64,000 nt of DNA from Oceanihabitans sp. IOP_32. GTDB lineage: Bacteria; Bacteroidota; Bacteroidia; Flavobacteriales; Flavobacteriaceae. Positions 55,401-63,905 of this stretch are shown one piece after another. Position numbers and translations under genes: made by a program. Below the pieces are notes generated by a model, which ran no database searches, was not told the origin of the DNA, and saw only the letters and a program-made list of their open reading frames with translations. The DNA lies in contig NZ_CP040813.1 of the NCBI RefSeq assembly GCF_009498295.1, positions 601,001-665,000 on the forward strand. The letters run 5' to 3'. The stretch's first letter is position 1; the number at the start of each line of letters is the position of its first letter.

Positions 55401-58400
55401 ACGTTACGGTATCTATTGAAAAACAAAAAAAAATTATAAACACACAAATTATTCAGTTGAATAATAACAAGAAAACCATCAAAATCCCCATAACAAAAGA
55501 AGATGTTGGAGGCTTTTCTATAAAGTATAGTTTTGCCGCCTTTAATAGTTTTGAATCGGGTGTTTTAAATATTGCTGTGCCTTACCCAAAAACCGATTTA
55601 CAAATTGAAACCACCACCTTTAGAGATAAATTACAGCCAGGCACCGATGAAACTTGGAGTTTTAAAATTAAAGGCCCAAAAGGCGACAAAGTATCTGCAG
55701 AATTATTAGCGAGCATGTACGATGCGTCTTTAGACCAGTTTAAACCGCATACTTGGGGTTTTAACCCCATTAATAATCCTATAAATTTTTCTCACAATAG
55801 CAGTAATGCCCGCCATAGTTTTGGCGTACAACAGTTCCGGGTTTATAATGAAGTGTTTCGTGGTTATTACCAACATCAAAATTATGACCAGCTGAATTGG
55901 TTCGGACTTTATTTTGGGAATGGGAATCACTATTTAAGAAAATCTTTAAGCGGAAGAATTGCTGGAATTCAAGTTGTTGAACATGATACTGAAGTTGAGG
56001 AAACCGTTATAGAATCAACAGAAACTGATTCGCACTTTGCAGTTATGCTTGAAACGCCCCAACCATCAGATTTAGAAGAGTCTTCAAATGAAAACGCCTT
56101 AGAAAAATTAGAAAGTGATTTCGGTAACATCAAAATTCGTAAAAATCTTCAAGAAACCGCGTTTTTCTTTCCGCAGTTAAAAACAGACGACACGGGAGCA
56201 GTAAGTTTCAGTTTTACAACGCCCGAAGCCTTAACCCAATGGAAATTACAGTTATTAGCCCACAGCAAAACATTAGAAAGCGCCACCAAAAGTTTAACCG
56301 CCATCACACAAAAAGAACTGATGGTTATACCAAACGCTCCACGTTTTTTACGCGAAGGCGATACCATTAACATCAGTACAAAAATTGCAAATTTAACAGA
56401 TAAACAACTTTCTGGACAAGCCGTATTAATCTTAACCGATGCCATTTCTGGTAAAGATATTACTTCAAAACTACTAGACAAACAAGCTAATAGTCATGCT
56501 TTGGGAGAGCAAGAGCAGGATTTCACCGTATCTGCTTCTGGCAACACGCAAGTGACTTGGCAGATAGCAATTCCAGATAATGTGCAGGCCGTTCAATATA
56601 AAATAATGGCTAAAGCATACGATTTTAGTGATGGTGAACAAAACGCCTTACCGGTTTTAAGTAATCGCATGTTGGTTACCGAGACGCTTCCTATGTGGGT
56701 TAAAAGCAATGAAACCAAAACCTTCACTTTAGATAAACTAAAGAACAACAGCTCACCAACATTAAAAAACCACAAATTAACATTAGAAATCACTTCCAAT
56801 CCCGCTTGGTATGCCGTGCAGGCCCTTCCCTATTTAATGGAATATCCCTACGATTGTAGTGAGCAAATTTTCAGCAGATATTACGCTAATGCTTTGGCAA
56901 GCTTTATTGCCAACTCCAATCCTAGAATTCAAGAGGTTTTCAATCAATGGAGAACTAGCGATGCCTTAATTTCTAACTTAGAAAAAAACGCCGAATTAAA
57001 ATCTATTTTAATTCAAGAAACGCCTTGGTTACGCGATGCACAAAGTGAAACAGAACAGAAAAAACGTATCGCTTTATTGTTCGATTTGAATAAAATGAAA
57101 AACGAGCTGGAGTCTGCAAAACGCCAACTAGAACAAAACCAAATGCCTTCTGGAGCTTGGGCTTGGTTTAATGGTGGACCAGAAAACAGATACATCACAC
57201 AGCATATTATAGCTGGTTTTGGGCATCTTAATAAACTAACAGTCCATGCGAAAACAAGAGAAGCGAGCGACAAGAAAGAGCACAATCAAATGATTCTTAA
57301 AGCCATCGAATACCTCGATGAAGCCTTTGTAAAGGAATATGAAGACATTAGAAAATACAATTCTAAAATAGACCTCAGCAAAGACCATTTAAGCTATACG
57401 CAACTACATTATTTATACCTGCGGAGTTTTTATCCAGACGTTAAAAAATCTGATAAAGTTGAAGACATCACTAAATATTATCACACACAAATCCAGAAGT
57501 ACTGGTTAAAACGCTCGTTGTATGCTAAAGGATTGATGGCTTTAATTGTTGATAGAATGGATGACCAAACGACTTCAGTTAAAATTTTAAAATCCTTAAA
57601 AGAAAACAGTATAACGTCTGAAGAACTAGGTATGTACTGGAAAGCCAACGCCAACTCTTGGTATTGGTATCAAGCCCCAATAGAAACACAGGCTTTATTA
57701 ATTGAAGCTTTTTCAGAAGCAGGAACCCTGATTCAGAGTGCAGCGCAGAATCTGGAAACCGTAGATAATCTTAAAATTTGGCTGCTTAAAAACAAGCAAA
57801 CCAACCGTTGGAAAACCACCAAAGCCACGAGCGAAGCTGTTTATGCCTTACTATTACAAGGTAGCGATTGGTTGCGTGTAACAGATTTAGTCGATGTGCT
57901 TGTTGGCGGACAAAACATAGCGCCTTCAAAACTAGAAGATGTGAAAGTTGAGGCGGGAACTGGTTATTTTAAAACGTCTTGGAATACCTCAGAAATAAAA
58001 CCAGAAATGGCAAGCGTACAACTTAGTAAAAAAGGAAAGGGAATGGCTTGGGGTGCCTTGTACTGGCAATACTTTGAAGATTTAGACCATATAAGCTCAG
58101 CAAAAACCCCTTTAAAATTGAATAAAAAACTATTCTTAAAAACCAATACCGCTACTGGCGAAGAAATTTCTGAAATCACAGCAAACACCAAAGTTAAAGT
58201 GGGCGATTTAATTCGCGTGCGTATTGAATTGCGCAACGATAGAACGATGGAATTTGTACACATGAAAGACATGCGAGCCGCAGGTTTAGAGCCCATCAAT
58301 GTAATTTCTACGTACAAATGGCAAGATGGTTTAGGCTATTATGAAAGCACTAAAGATGCGAGCACAAACTTCTTCTTCGATTATTTACCAAAAGGCGTTT

Positions 58401-58528
58401 ATGTGTTTGAATACGATTTAAGAGTTAATAATGCTGGTGTTATGAGTAATGGCATCACCACCATACAAAGCATGTATGCTCCCGAGTTTAGCAGCCATAG
58501 TGAAGGTGTAAGAATAACGGTAGATTGA
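52418..58528 (+). CDS. alpha-2-macroglobulin family protein with thioester motif
   Basis: This 2036-residue protein has a signal peptide (about 1-19), a helical N-terminal part, macroglobulin domains (MG2-like region near 590-700 with TDRSIYRPGQTAYFKGIV), a central A2M domain and a thioester domain. CSEQ at 1480-1483 in YPYDCSEQIFSRYYAN fits the CxEQ thioester that traps proteases. A segment SLSGRIAGIQV (1176-1186) resembles TonB-plug sequences and precedes the A2M domain. It probably protects the periplasm or surface from proteases. No pbpC partner gene adjoins it. Confidence 0.9.
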   Translation: MKYALLTLTVIFFSNTIQAQHPDYKNLWTKVEQLEAEGLPKSALKIVEAIGKQAKKDKNNPQFIKSMLFKSKFALVLEEDAQLKIVNNFKSEIKSNSFPTKNILENILANLYWQYFNQNRWQFYNRTKTDVKIDAIDFRTWDLQTLFKEIDFYYKTSLENAKQLRLEPLTHYNVLLNEQKGSKIYRPTLFDFLSHNALQFYKTNETHITKPAYKFEINNKAFLADAVAFSKLKIASKDSTSPQLKALKIYQNLIQFHLEEKSVYALAHVNIERLKFVFQHATFKDKQSVFLEALKAESQRLKTHEVSGLYDFEIASIYYQQSATYVPKIKEEHRWKTKDAISICDSVIAKFPKSKGAENCQVLKQQIEQQNLQITAESFLPILKDSRLLVRYKNLNQLEFKIFKISKNQFEEFNKTYQKETQLAFIKKLNPVTTFNNVLRDENDFQTHTTEILLPKLKNGRYLIYASPKNNEYIFAFSIVQVSDLAIVETDENDCKIFQVINRNNGAPVGQAKVELTLNYNSKRNTQTQNRTTDALGRIEIEKQDNHYSNVLIKVEHHNDIAYFGDYYVNQSYELQKITRIYKTFLFTDRSIYRPGQTAYFKGIVMKTEDNTSEVLENEKTKATLYNTNGEKVKALELTTNEFGSVSGTFILPNTGLNGQYYITLETESGSHSKSYTYFSVEDYKRPKFETQFNPITETYKINDSITVKGHALAYAGSPITDAKVVYRVHRKVEYPHWYFWYRPWFNSAAQEITFGESITNHKGEFEITFKAQPDQSVDKNNLPIFNYEVTADVTDLNGETRSATTVIKVGYHALTANMTIANSLDKTKKTHSIGINTKNLNGEFVPAKGTVKIYKLQAPNSVLRPRPWPAPDYQNFTAEEFRKAFPNEAYNNEQNPNNWEQGELVFNKPFNTENSAKVNLGNIKKWESGAYVIVLESKDKFGQTVKDEIKTSLYSAADNMVADHQLFSITSKQSSYVTGDTAIITLGSAAHHLNVTVSIEKQKKIINTQIIQLNNNKKTIKIPITKEDVGGFSIKYSFAAFNSFESGVLNIAVPYPKTDLQIETTTFRDKLQPGTDETWSFKIKGPKGDKVSAELLASMYDASLDQFKPHTWGFNPINNPINFSHNSSNARHSFGVQQFRVYNEVFRGYYQHQNYDQLNWFGLYFGNGNHYLRKSLSGRIAGIQVVEHDTEVEETVIESTETDSHFAVMLETPQPSDLEESSNENALEKLESDFGNIKIRKNLQETAFFFPQLKTDDTGAVSFSFTTPEALTQWKLQLLAHSKTLESATKSLTAITQKELMVIPNAPRFLREGDTINISTKIANLTDKQLSGQAVLILTDAISGKDITSKLLDKQANSHALGEQEQDFTVSASGNTQVTWQIAIPDNVQAVQYKIMAKAYDFSDGEQNALPVLSNRMLVTETLPMWVKSNETKTFTLDKLKNNSSPTLKNHKLTLEITSNPAWYAVQALPYLMEYPYDCSEQIFSRYYANALASFIANSNPRIQEVFNQWRTSDALISNLEKNAELKSILIQETPWLRDAQSETEQKKRIALLFDLNKMKNELESAKRQLEQNQMPSGAWAWFNGGPENRYITQHIIAGFGHLNKLTVHAKTREASDKKEHNQMILKAIEYLDEAFVKEYEDIRKYNSKIDLSKDHLSYTQLHYLYLRSFYPDVKKSDKVEDITKYYHTQIQKYWLKRSLYAKGLMALIVDRMDDQTTSVKILKSLKENSITSEELGMYWKANANSWYWYQAPIETQALLIEAFSEAGTLIQSAAQNLETVDNLKIWLLKNKQTNRWKTTKATSEAVYALLLQGSDWLRVTDLVDVLVGGQNIAPSKLEDVKVEAGTGYFKTSWNTSEIKPEMASVQLSKKGKGMAWGALYWQYFEDLDHISSAKTPLKLNKKLFLKTNTATGEEISEITANTKVKVGDLIRVRIELRNDRTMEFVHMKDMRAAGLEPINVISTYKWQDGLGYYESTKDASTNFFFDYLPKGVYVFEYDLRVNNAGVMSNGITTIQSMYAPEFSSHSEGVRITVD

Positions 58529-58577
58529 TAAAAATTAAATTTAAAACATATCGTACATGCAATTTTTAAGTTAACCA

Positions 58578-58616
58578 AGACCTAACAGAGGTTTTATCAC
58601 AAATTCTGTTAGGTCT
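58578..58616. repeat. 12-bp palindromic hairpin element
   Basis: Perfect arms AGACCTAACAGA and TCTGTTAGGTCT enclose a 15-nt loop, 50 nt after the macroglobulin gene. A T run is absent. I recall closely similar AGACCTAACAGG...CCTGTTAGGTCT palindromes in many flavobacterial intergenic regions, so this may be a member of a dispersed family that also ends transcripts. Confidence 0.65.
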
Positions 58617-58707
58617 GTACAACGTGCAAACTGCAACATAATCAAGATGTGCGTTTTGTGTTTTTATTGGACTTTTTTGTAAGGGACTAAGTACGCGTCT
58701 ATCCAAT

Positions 58708-59229
58708 TTATTGCTTTGGCGGATAGTTTACCAGCATTTTATCTATAATCGCATGCAGTCGTGTTTCTCGTTTTTCTGGAGAAGCATCTGGGTCGAAACT
58801 AGCTTCACTAACAGCTTGCCAAAAAAGACCTTTACCGTTTTCGTCTACAAAATCGATAGCAATTTTACGATTTACACTAGACTGTCCAATAGGAATGCCT
58901 ACAGATACGCCTCCACCAACATGGCCGCCACCTCCACCAACACCAACGCCCATAGTGCTACGTTGGGGTGTTTTAAAAGTGCTACTTTTAATATCGATGA
59001 AAAAATTTGGTGTATCGTCTAAACGAAAGCCTTTAGCACTCATTTTTTCATCTAAAGCATCCAAAAAACGTTTGGTGTCTAAATCGCTTAAACCGGTATT
59101 CATATTTGTATAATAATTGTAGGTTTTATACTGCGAGAAGTCTGTACTTCTATCAAAATCGTAATTAACACGAATGGGAGCGCAAGACACGATAAGCAAA
59201 GTTAAACTGAGTGTTTTTAAGAATTTCAT
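58708..59229 (-). CDS. DUF4136 lipoprotein
   Basis: The 173-residue protein has a lipoprotein signal ending LIVSC, then NYDFDRSTDFSQYKTYNYY, characteristic of DUF4136. A glycine-rich loop (about 93-110) and a C-terminal region with FWQAVSEASFDPDASPEKRE follow. It is probably attached to the envelope. Function unknown. Confidence 0.85.
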   Translation of the reverse strand: MKFLKTLSLTLLIVSCAPIRVNYDFDRSTDFSQYKTYNYYTNMNTGLSDLDTKRFLDALDEKMSAKGFRLDDTPNFFIDIKSSTFKTPQRSTMGVGVGGGGGHVGGGVSVGIPIGQSSVNRKIAIDFVDENGKGLFWQAVSEASFDPDASPEKRETRLHAIIDKMLVNYPPKQ

Positions 59230-59363
59230 AATAATAGTTTTGCCTAAAATTAATCAAAAATTATGCTATGGCGCTACATACATTTGTTAAATTAAGCTAT
59301 CTTTAGATAGTTTTCGAACAATCCATATTATTTAAGGCTTAAAAAATGAAATGCTACAAAACC

Positions 59364-60470
59364 ATGAAACACATAAAATTTGTTGTCTTAGCATGTAGTT
59401 TTACCATATTAGGCTTCTCGCAAACCAAAAGACCTCAAGAACCAAAAGCCCCTTTTGATTATCCTTCTGAATTGGTTTTTTTTGAAAACCCTAACGACGA
59501 AAACATAAAATTAGCAGGCACACTTACCTTGCCAAAAGATGTGAAAAAACCACCTGTTGCCATATTAATAAGTGGTTCTGGCCCTCAAAACAGAGATGAA
59601 GAACTTATGGGACATAAACCATTTTTAGTACTTGCTGATTATTTAACCCGTAACGGTATTGCAGTTTTAAGATATGATGACAGAGGAACGGCCGAGTCTA
59701 CGGGTGATTTTAATATTGCTACTACTTTCGATTTTGCCAGTGATGCGGAAGCCGCAATGCGCTATCTAAAAACGAGAAAGGACATCAACCCCAACAAAAT
59801 TGGATTAATTGGCCATAGCGAAGGCGGGCTAATTGCAACTCTAGTGGCCGCTCAACATAAAAATGTAGCCTTTATAATTATGCTAGCAGGAATGGGTGTA
59901 AATGGTCGCGCTGTTTTAGAATCTCAAAGTTGGGAAATTGCAAAACAAATGGGAGCCAGCGAGGAAACCTTAGATTTTAATAAAGCCTTTACAAGTACTG
60001 CTTACGATGTATTAATGACCGAAAAAAATGAAAATAAAAATGAAATAGAACCAAAAATCAAGACCGCATTAAAAAACTTTAAAACAGATTTAGAGACTAA
60101 AAATAGCCCCTACGCCATGTATGTCTCCGATGCTTTAATAGAGCGTTTAGTTAATCAAATTACAAGCCCATGGTTTATAAACTTTATTAAAATAGAGCCT
60201 AAAGACTATTTAGAAAAAACAACTTGTCCGGTTTTAGCTTTAAATGGTAGTAAGGATTTGCAAGTCTTAGCTAAATTAAACCTAGAGGCTATTGAGTCTG
60301 CTTTAATTACAGCTGGGAATAAAGATATAACCCTTAAAGAATTAGAAGGTTTAAATCATTTATTTCAAACCGCAAACACTGGTAGTCCGAGTGAATACAG
60401 TGTTATTGAAGAAACGTTTTCTCCAATAGCCTTAAAAATTATTAAAGATTGGATTTTAAACCGTTTTTAA
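59364..60470 (+). CDS. secreted alpha/beta hydrolase
   Basis: From the ATG at 59364 the protein has a signal peptide (MKHIKFVVLACSFTILGFSQ) and 368 residues; an ATG at 59346 adds six residues and is possible. The hydrolase core has ILISGSGPQNRDEELMGHKP, nucleophile elbow GHSEGG and a late LEGLNHLFQ with the catalytic histidine. Members are often named prolyl oligopeptidase-like or acyl hydrolases. Substrate unknown. Its end overlaps the K+ channel gene by four bases, convergently. Confidence 0.85.
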   Translation: MKHIKFVVLACSFTILGFSQTKRPQEPKAPFDYPSELVFFENPNDENIKLAGTLTLPKDVKKPPVAILISGSGPQNRDEELMGHKPFLVLADYLTRNGIAVLRYDDRGTAESTGDFNIATTFDFASDAEAAMRYLKTRKDINPNKIGLIGHSEGGLIATLVAAQHKNVAFIIMLAGMGVNGRAVLESQSWEIAKQMGASEETLDFNKAFTSTAYDVLMTEKNENKNEIEPKIKTALKNFKTDLETKNSPYAMYVSDALIERLVNQITSPWFINFIKIEPKDYLEKTTCPVLALNGSKDLQVLAKLNLEAIESALITAGNKDITLKELEGLNHLFQTANTGSPSEYSVIEETFSPIALKIIKDWILNRF

Positions 60471-61180
60471 GGCGTTTCTTCTTTCTTATCCACAGATTTT
60501 GTTAAAGCGGAAGATATAATTCCCGTTGGTATGGCAACGATACCCAGACCTATCATAAGAATAAAAAATGTAAACACTTTACCGCCTACCGTAATGGGAT
60601 AAACATCTCCATAACCAACCGTAGTAAGGGTAATAATTGCCCACCATAAACTATCGAAAATTGACGAAAAATGCTGTGGTTGTGCCTCGTTTTCAAAATA
60701 ATAAATACCCACAGCAGAAAAGTATATTAAAATAAGTGTAATAAATATAAACAAGAGAATTTCTTCTTTAGCCGATTTTATAGCACGCGAAAAATGATTT
60801 AAAGCCCGATTGTAACGCGCTAATTTTAAAATTCTAAACAACCGTAAAAACCGTAAGGCCCTTAAGGATCGTAAATCGACTCCAAACGATAAATAAAATG
60901 GTAAAATAGCAAGCAAATCTATAATGCCAAAAAAACTAAATATAAACTTGGTTTTGTGTCTCGACACATAAATTCTTAAAATGTATTCTAAAGTAAACAC
61001 AATTACACTAAACCATTCTATAGACTGAAGAATGATTCGCGTTTGAGGGCTTAAATTTGGTAGGGTTTCAATTGAAAAAGTAACTACCGAAACTAAAATT
61101 AAACCTTGAATAAAAAAAGCAAAATATCTACTTAGCTTATTGTCGTTAATTTCAACAATACTTTTAATGCGTTGTTTCAC
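60467..61180 (-). CDS. voltage-gated potassium channel
   Basis: The 237-residue protein has the six-helix architecture of voltage-gated channels. S4 carries arginines at every third position (RSLRALRFLRLFRILKLAR), and the pore loop has the selectivity filter TTVGYGD. The C-terminus is short, with no RCK domain. It forms a tetrameric K+ channel in the inner membrane. Its physiological role is unknown. Confidence 0.92.
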   Translation of the reverse strand: MKQRIKSIVEINDNKLSRYFAFFIQGLILVSVVTFSIETLPNLSPQTRIILQSIEWFSVIVFTLEYILRIYVSRHKTKFIFSFFGIIDLLAILPFYLSFGVDLRSLRALRFLRLFRILKLARYNRALNHFSRAIKSAKEEILLFIFITLILIYFSAVGIYYFENEAQPQHFSSIFDSLWWAIITLTTVGYGDVYPITVGGKVFTFFILMIGLGIVAIPTGIISSALTKSVDKKEETP

Positions 61181-61292
61181 CTGTGTACTTCTTGATTTTT
61201 AAACGTGCAAGATCATCATATTATAATCCATCTTTAGTCTAAATAGAACCTGTTAAAAAGGCCATACTCAAAATAAAGAAAACAATTAATAA

Positions 61293-62291
61293 TTAGGGAT
61301 TCAACATTTTCCATAACATATCTTTAAGTTCTGTAATGCCTTGCTGTGCAACAGATGATATGAATATGTAAGGAATTGGGAGTTCGTTATCCAACTCCGT
61401 TTTGAGCTCAGCTTTGAGTTCTTCGTCTAGTAAATCGGACTTTGAGATGGCAATTATGCGCTCTTTGTCCAACATCTCGGGATTGTATCTGCGCAATTCG
61501 TCTAGCAGAATATCATACTGCTTTTTAATATCGTCTGCATCGGCAGGAATTAAAAACAGGAGAATGGAATTCCGTTCAATATGACGTAAAAAATAGTAAC
61601 CCAAACCTTTACCCTCTGCAGCACCTTCAATAATTCCAGGAATATCGGCCATTACAAAGGTTTGAAAATCACGATAATTTACAATACCTAAGTTCGGTTT
61701 TAATGTGGTAAACTCGTAATCGGCTATTTTTGGTTTTGCTGCCGTCATTACCGACAACAAGGTAGATTTACCGGCATTAGGAAACCCCACTAAACCAACA
61801 TCTGCTAATATTTTTAATTCTAAGGTTATATATCGCTCTTCTAAAGGTAAACCTGGTTGTGCGTATCGAGGTGTTTGGTTTGTAGAGGACTTAAAATGCC
61901 AATTTCCTAGGCCGCCTTTCCCCCCTTTTACAATAATTTTTTCCTCGCCGTGCTCGGTGATTTCGAAAATAATTTTGTTGGTTTCGGTATCTCTTACCAC
62001 CGTTCCCAACGGTACATCAACATAAACATCTTCACCATCGGCACCTGTGCTTCGATTTCGGCTACCGTGTTCACCATGACCGGCTCTAAAATGTTTTTTA
62101 AATTTTAGTGGTAAAAGGGTCCATAGGTTTGAGTCACCTCTAAGTATCACGTGTCCTCCACGACCACCATCGCCGCCATCTGGACCGCCTTTGGTAATAT
62201 ATTTCTCTCTGTGTAAATGTGCAGAGCCTTTACCGCCGTTACCAGAAGCAACATACATTTTCACATAATCTACAAAATTTCCTTCAGTCAT
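61293..62291 (-). CDS. obgE: Obg family GTPase
   Basis: The 332-residue protein has the glycine-rich Obg fold ([39 protein letters not shown]) and a G domain with G1 [10 protein letters not shown]3 DIPG and G4 SKSD. It assists large-subunit ribosome assembly and stress responses. The C-terminal OCT domain is absent, as is common outside Firmicutes. Two copies of AGTTAAAAGTTA lie just upstream of the start. Confidence 0.96.
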   Translation of the reverse strand: MTEGNFVDYVKMYVASGNGGKGSAHLHREKYITKGGPDGGDGGRGGHVILRGDSNLWTLLPLKFKKHFRAGHGEHGSRNRSTGADGEDVYVDVPLGTVVRDTETNKIIFEITEHGEEKIIVKGGKGGLGNWHFKSSTNQTPRYAQPGLPLEERYITLELKILADVGLVGFPNAGKSTLLSVMTAAKPKIADYEFTTLKPNLGIVNYRDFQTFVMADIPGIIEGAAEGKGLGYYFLRHIERNSILLFLIPADADDIKKQYDILLDELRRYNPEMLDKERIIAISKSDLLDEELKAELKTELDNELPIPYIFISSVAQQGITELKDMLWKMLNP

Positions 62292-62297
62292 AAATAA

Positions 62298-62323
62298 AGT
62301 TAAAAGTTAGGAGTTAAAAGTTA
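62298..62323. repeat. short direct repeat upstream of obgE
   Basis: AGTTAAAAGTTA occurs at 62298-62309 and again at 62312-62323. Short tandem runs of this kind are common in flavobacterial intergenic DNA; effect on obgE expression is unknown. Confidence 0.6.
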
Positions 62324-62402
62324 AACGTTTTTCGCTCTTGCTTTTAATCTTATTATTAATTTTTCGCAAACCTATCTAGTGATAGATCATAGCGACAATA
62401 AT

Positions 62403-62635
62403 TTATTCTTTTACTCGCGTAGGTCTACCAATGATATTATAAAGAATTGGACCTAAAAATGGTAACAACAAAACCACCAAAACCCATATTAGTTTGTCAT
62501 TATTTTTAAAGTTGTTTTTTAAAATACTAATTAAAGCTGCAACAGGTAAAATAAATAAAGTTATCGCTATAATTACTAACAGTAATTGCTATAATCCAAT
62601 ACCGTAATGCCCCTGATGGTTTAAAAAAACAACAT
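62403..62635 (-). pseudogene. frameshifted PLDc_N small membrane protein
   Basis: The C-terminal part, in one frame, reads PVAALISILKNNFKNNDKLI and then WVLVVLLLPFLGPILYNIIG, the PLDc_N pattern. The N-terminal part lies in other frames: ATG at 62635, then after an excess T in a 7-T run KPSGALRYWIIAI. Removing one base there and one base near the IIAIT segment gives a continuous 76-residue protein. It is either decayed or the sequence has homopolymer errors. Confidence 0.65.
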
Positions 62636-62644
62636 AAAATAGGT

Positions 62645-63760
62645 TTAAAAACCATCAATCAAATTGCTTATTCTTATATTGATATCTTCAATGCTACCCA
62701 CACCATCAACACCAAAATACTTATCTTTTTCAGAGTAAAACTCTTTTAATACCGCAGTTTTATTATAGTATTGCTTAATTCTATGTCTAATGATAGACTC
62801 GTCTGCATCGTCGGTTCTTCCGCTAGTTTCACCACGCTTTAATAAACGTTCAACCAAAACCTCATCGTCTACTTCTAAGGCTATCATGGCATTAATTTGC
62901 GAGTCTTTACGCTCCATCAAGGCGTCTAAAGCTTTCGCTTGTGCATCAGTTCTAGGGAACCCATCAAAAATAAACCCCTTAGCATCGGCATTCTTTTCGA
63001 CCTCGGCCTCCAACATATCTATAGTTACTTGATCTGGAACCAACTCGCCTTTATCGATGTACGATTTTGCAATCATACCTAAAGCCGTTTCATTTTTTAT
63101 GTTAAATCTAAACACATCGCCTGTAGAAATGTGGACTAGATTATATTTTTCTTTTAAAAAATTTGCTTGAGTTCCTTTTCCAGCTCCTGGAGGGCCAAAT
63201 AGCACTAAATTTGTCATGTGTTGCGTTTCTTTTATTTGATATACTTCTGGTATATTTCTTCCTAATCCATCATAATCAAGTCCGTATCCCACTATAAATT
63301 TATTAGGAATTTCTATACCTATGTAATGTAGTTTATAATCTTTTTTGTAAGCCTCGGGTTTATAAAATAAGGTTGCGATTTTTAGTGCTTTTACATTTTC
63401 GTTTTTAAAAATACGATGCACTTCTGCCAAGGTATTACCTGTGTCAATAATATCTTCTAAAATGACCACGGTACGACCCGATAAGTTCTGGGTTAAACCG
63501 ATTAAACGCTGAATATCTTCAGTCGATTTAACACCCTCATACGATGCCAGTTTTATAAACGTGACTTCACAAGGTTTGGGATATTTCTTTACAAAATCGC
63601 TTACTACCATAAACGATCCGTTTAAAATACCAACAAATACAGGGATTTCATCTCCAATATCGTTAGAAACCTCATCGACCATACGTGCAATAGCAGAATC
63701 GATTTCTTGAGCAGAAATAAAAGGTTTAAAGTATTTATCGTGTAACTTTATTGTTGTCAT
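62645..63760 (-). CDS. fused hypoxanthine phosphoribosyltransferase and adenylate kinase
   Basis: One 371-residue frame joins two enzymes. Residues 1-181 form HPRT with the PRPP motif VVILEDIIDTGNTL. Residues 182-371 form adenylate kinase, starting MTNLVLFGPPGAGKGTQ, with FDGFPRT and a short lid (RGETSGRTDDADES). The start MTTIKLHDKYF at 63760 is preferred; ten more residues to 63790 look unconserved. The fusion links purine salvage with adenylate balance. An internal ATG (63217) preceded by an A-rich stretch could also yield free kinase. Confidence 0.93.
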   Translation of the reverse strand: MTTIKLHDKYFKPFISAQEIDSAIARMVDEVSNDIGDEIPVFVGILNGSFMVVSDFVKKYPKPCEVTFIKLASYEGVKSTEDIQRLIGLTQNLSGRTVVILEDIIDTGNTLAEVHRIFKNENVKALKIATLFYKPEAYKKDYKLHYIGIEIPNKFIVGYGLDYDGLGRNIPEVYQIKETQHMTNLVLFGPPGAGKGTQANFLKEKYNLVHISTGDVFRFNIKNETALGMIAKSYIDKGELVPDQVTIDMLEAEVEKNADAKGFIFDGFPRTDAQAKALDALMERKDSQINAMIALEVDDEVLVERLLKRGETSGRTDDADESIIRHRIKQYYNKTAVLKEFYSEKDKYFGVDGVGSIEDINIRISNLIDGF

Positions 63761-63828
63761 TTTTATTTTAAAAGCCTCAAAGATAATCAATAGATTAACG
63801 TCCTAATAACTATCGCGATATTTTTTTT

Positions 63829-63851
63829 AATTTGAGATTTAATCTCAAATT
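63829..63851. promoter_or_regulatory. 23-bp perfect palindrome, candidate operator
   Basis: Arms AATTTGAGATT and AATCTCAAATT around a central T form a perfect 11-1-11 inverted repeat between the divergent hpt-adk and purK genes. It lies directly upstream of the TATTTTTG box of purK (63864-63871) and covers the expected -33 region. Regulation of purine genes is an inference from position. Confidence 0.6.
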
Positions 63852-63863
63852 GATTTTAAAATG

Positions 63864-63871
63864 TATTTTTG
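63864..63871 (+). promoter_or_regulatory. putative -7 box for purK
   Basis: TATTTTTG matches TAnnTTTG, 34 nt before the purK start; the -33 position is occupied by the palindrome. Confidence 0.45.
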
Positions 63872-63905
63872 TAAAAATTGACTAAATCTTAATAAACGAA
63901 ACAAC

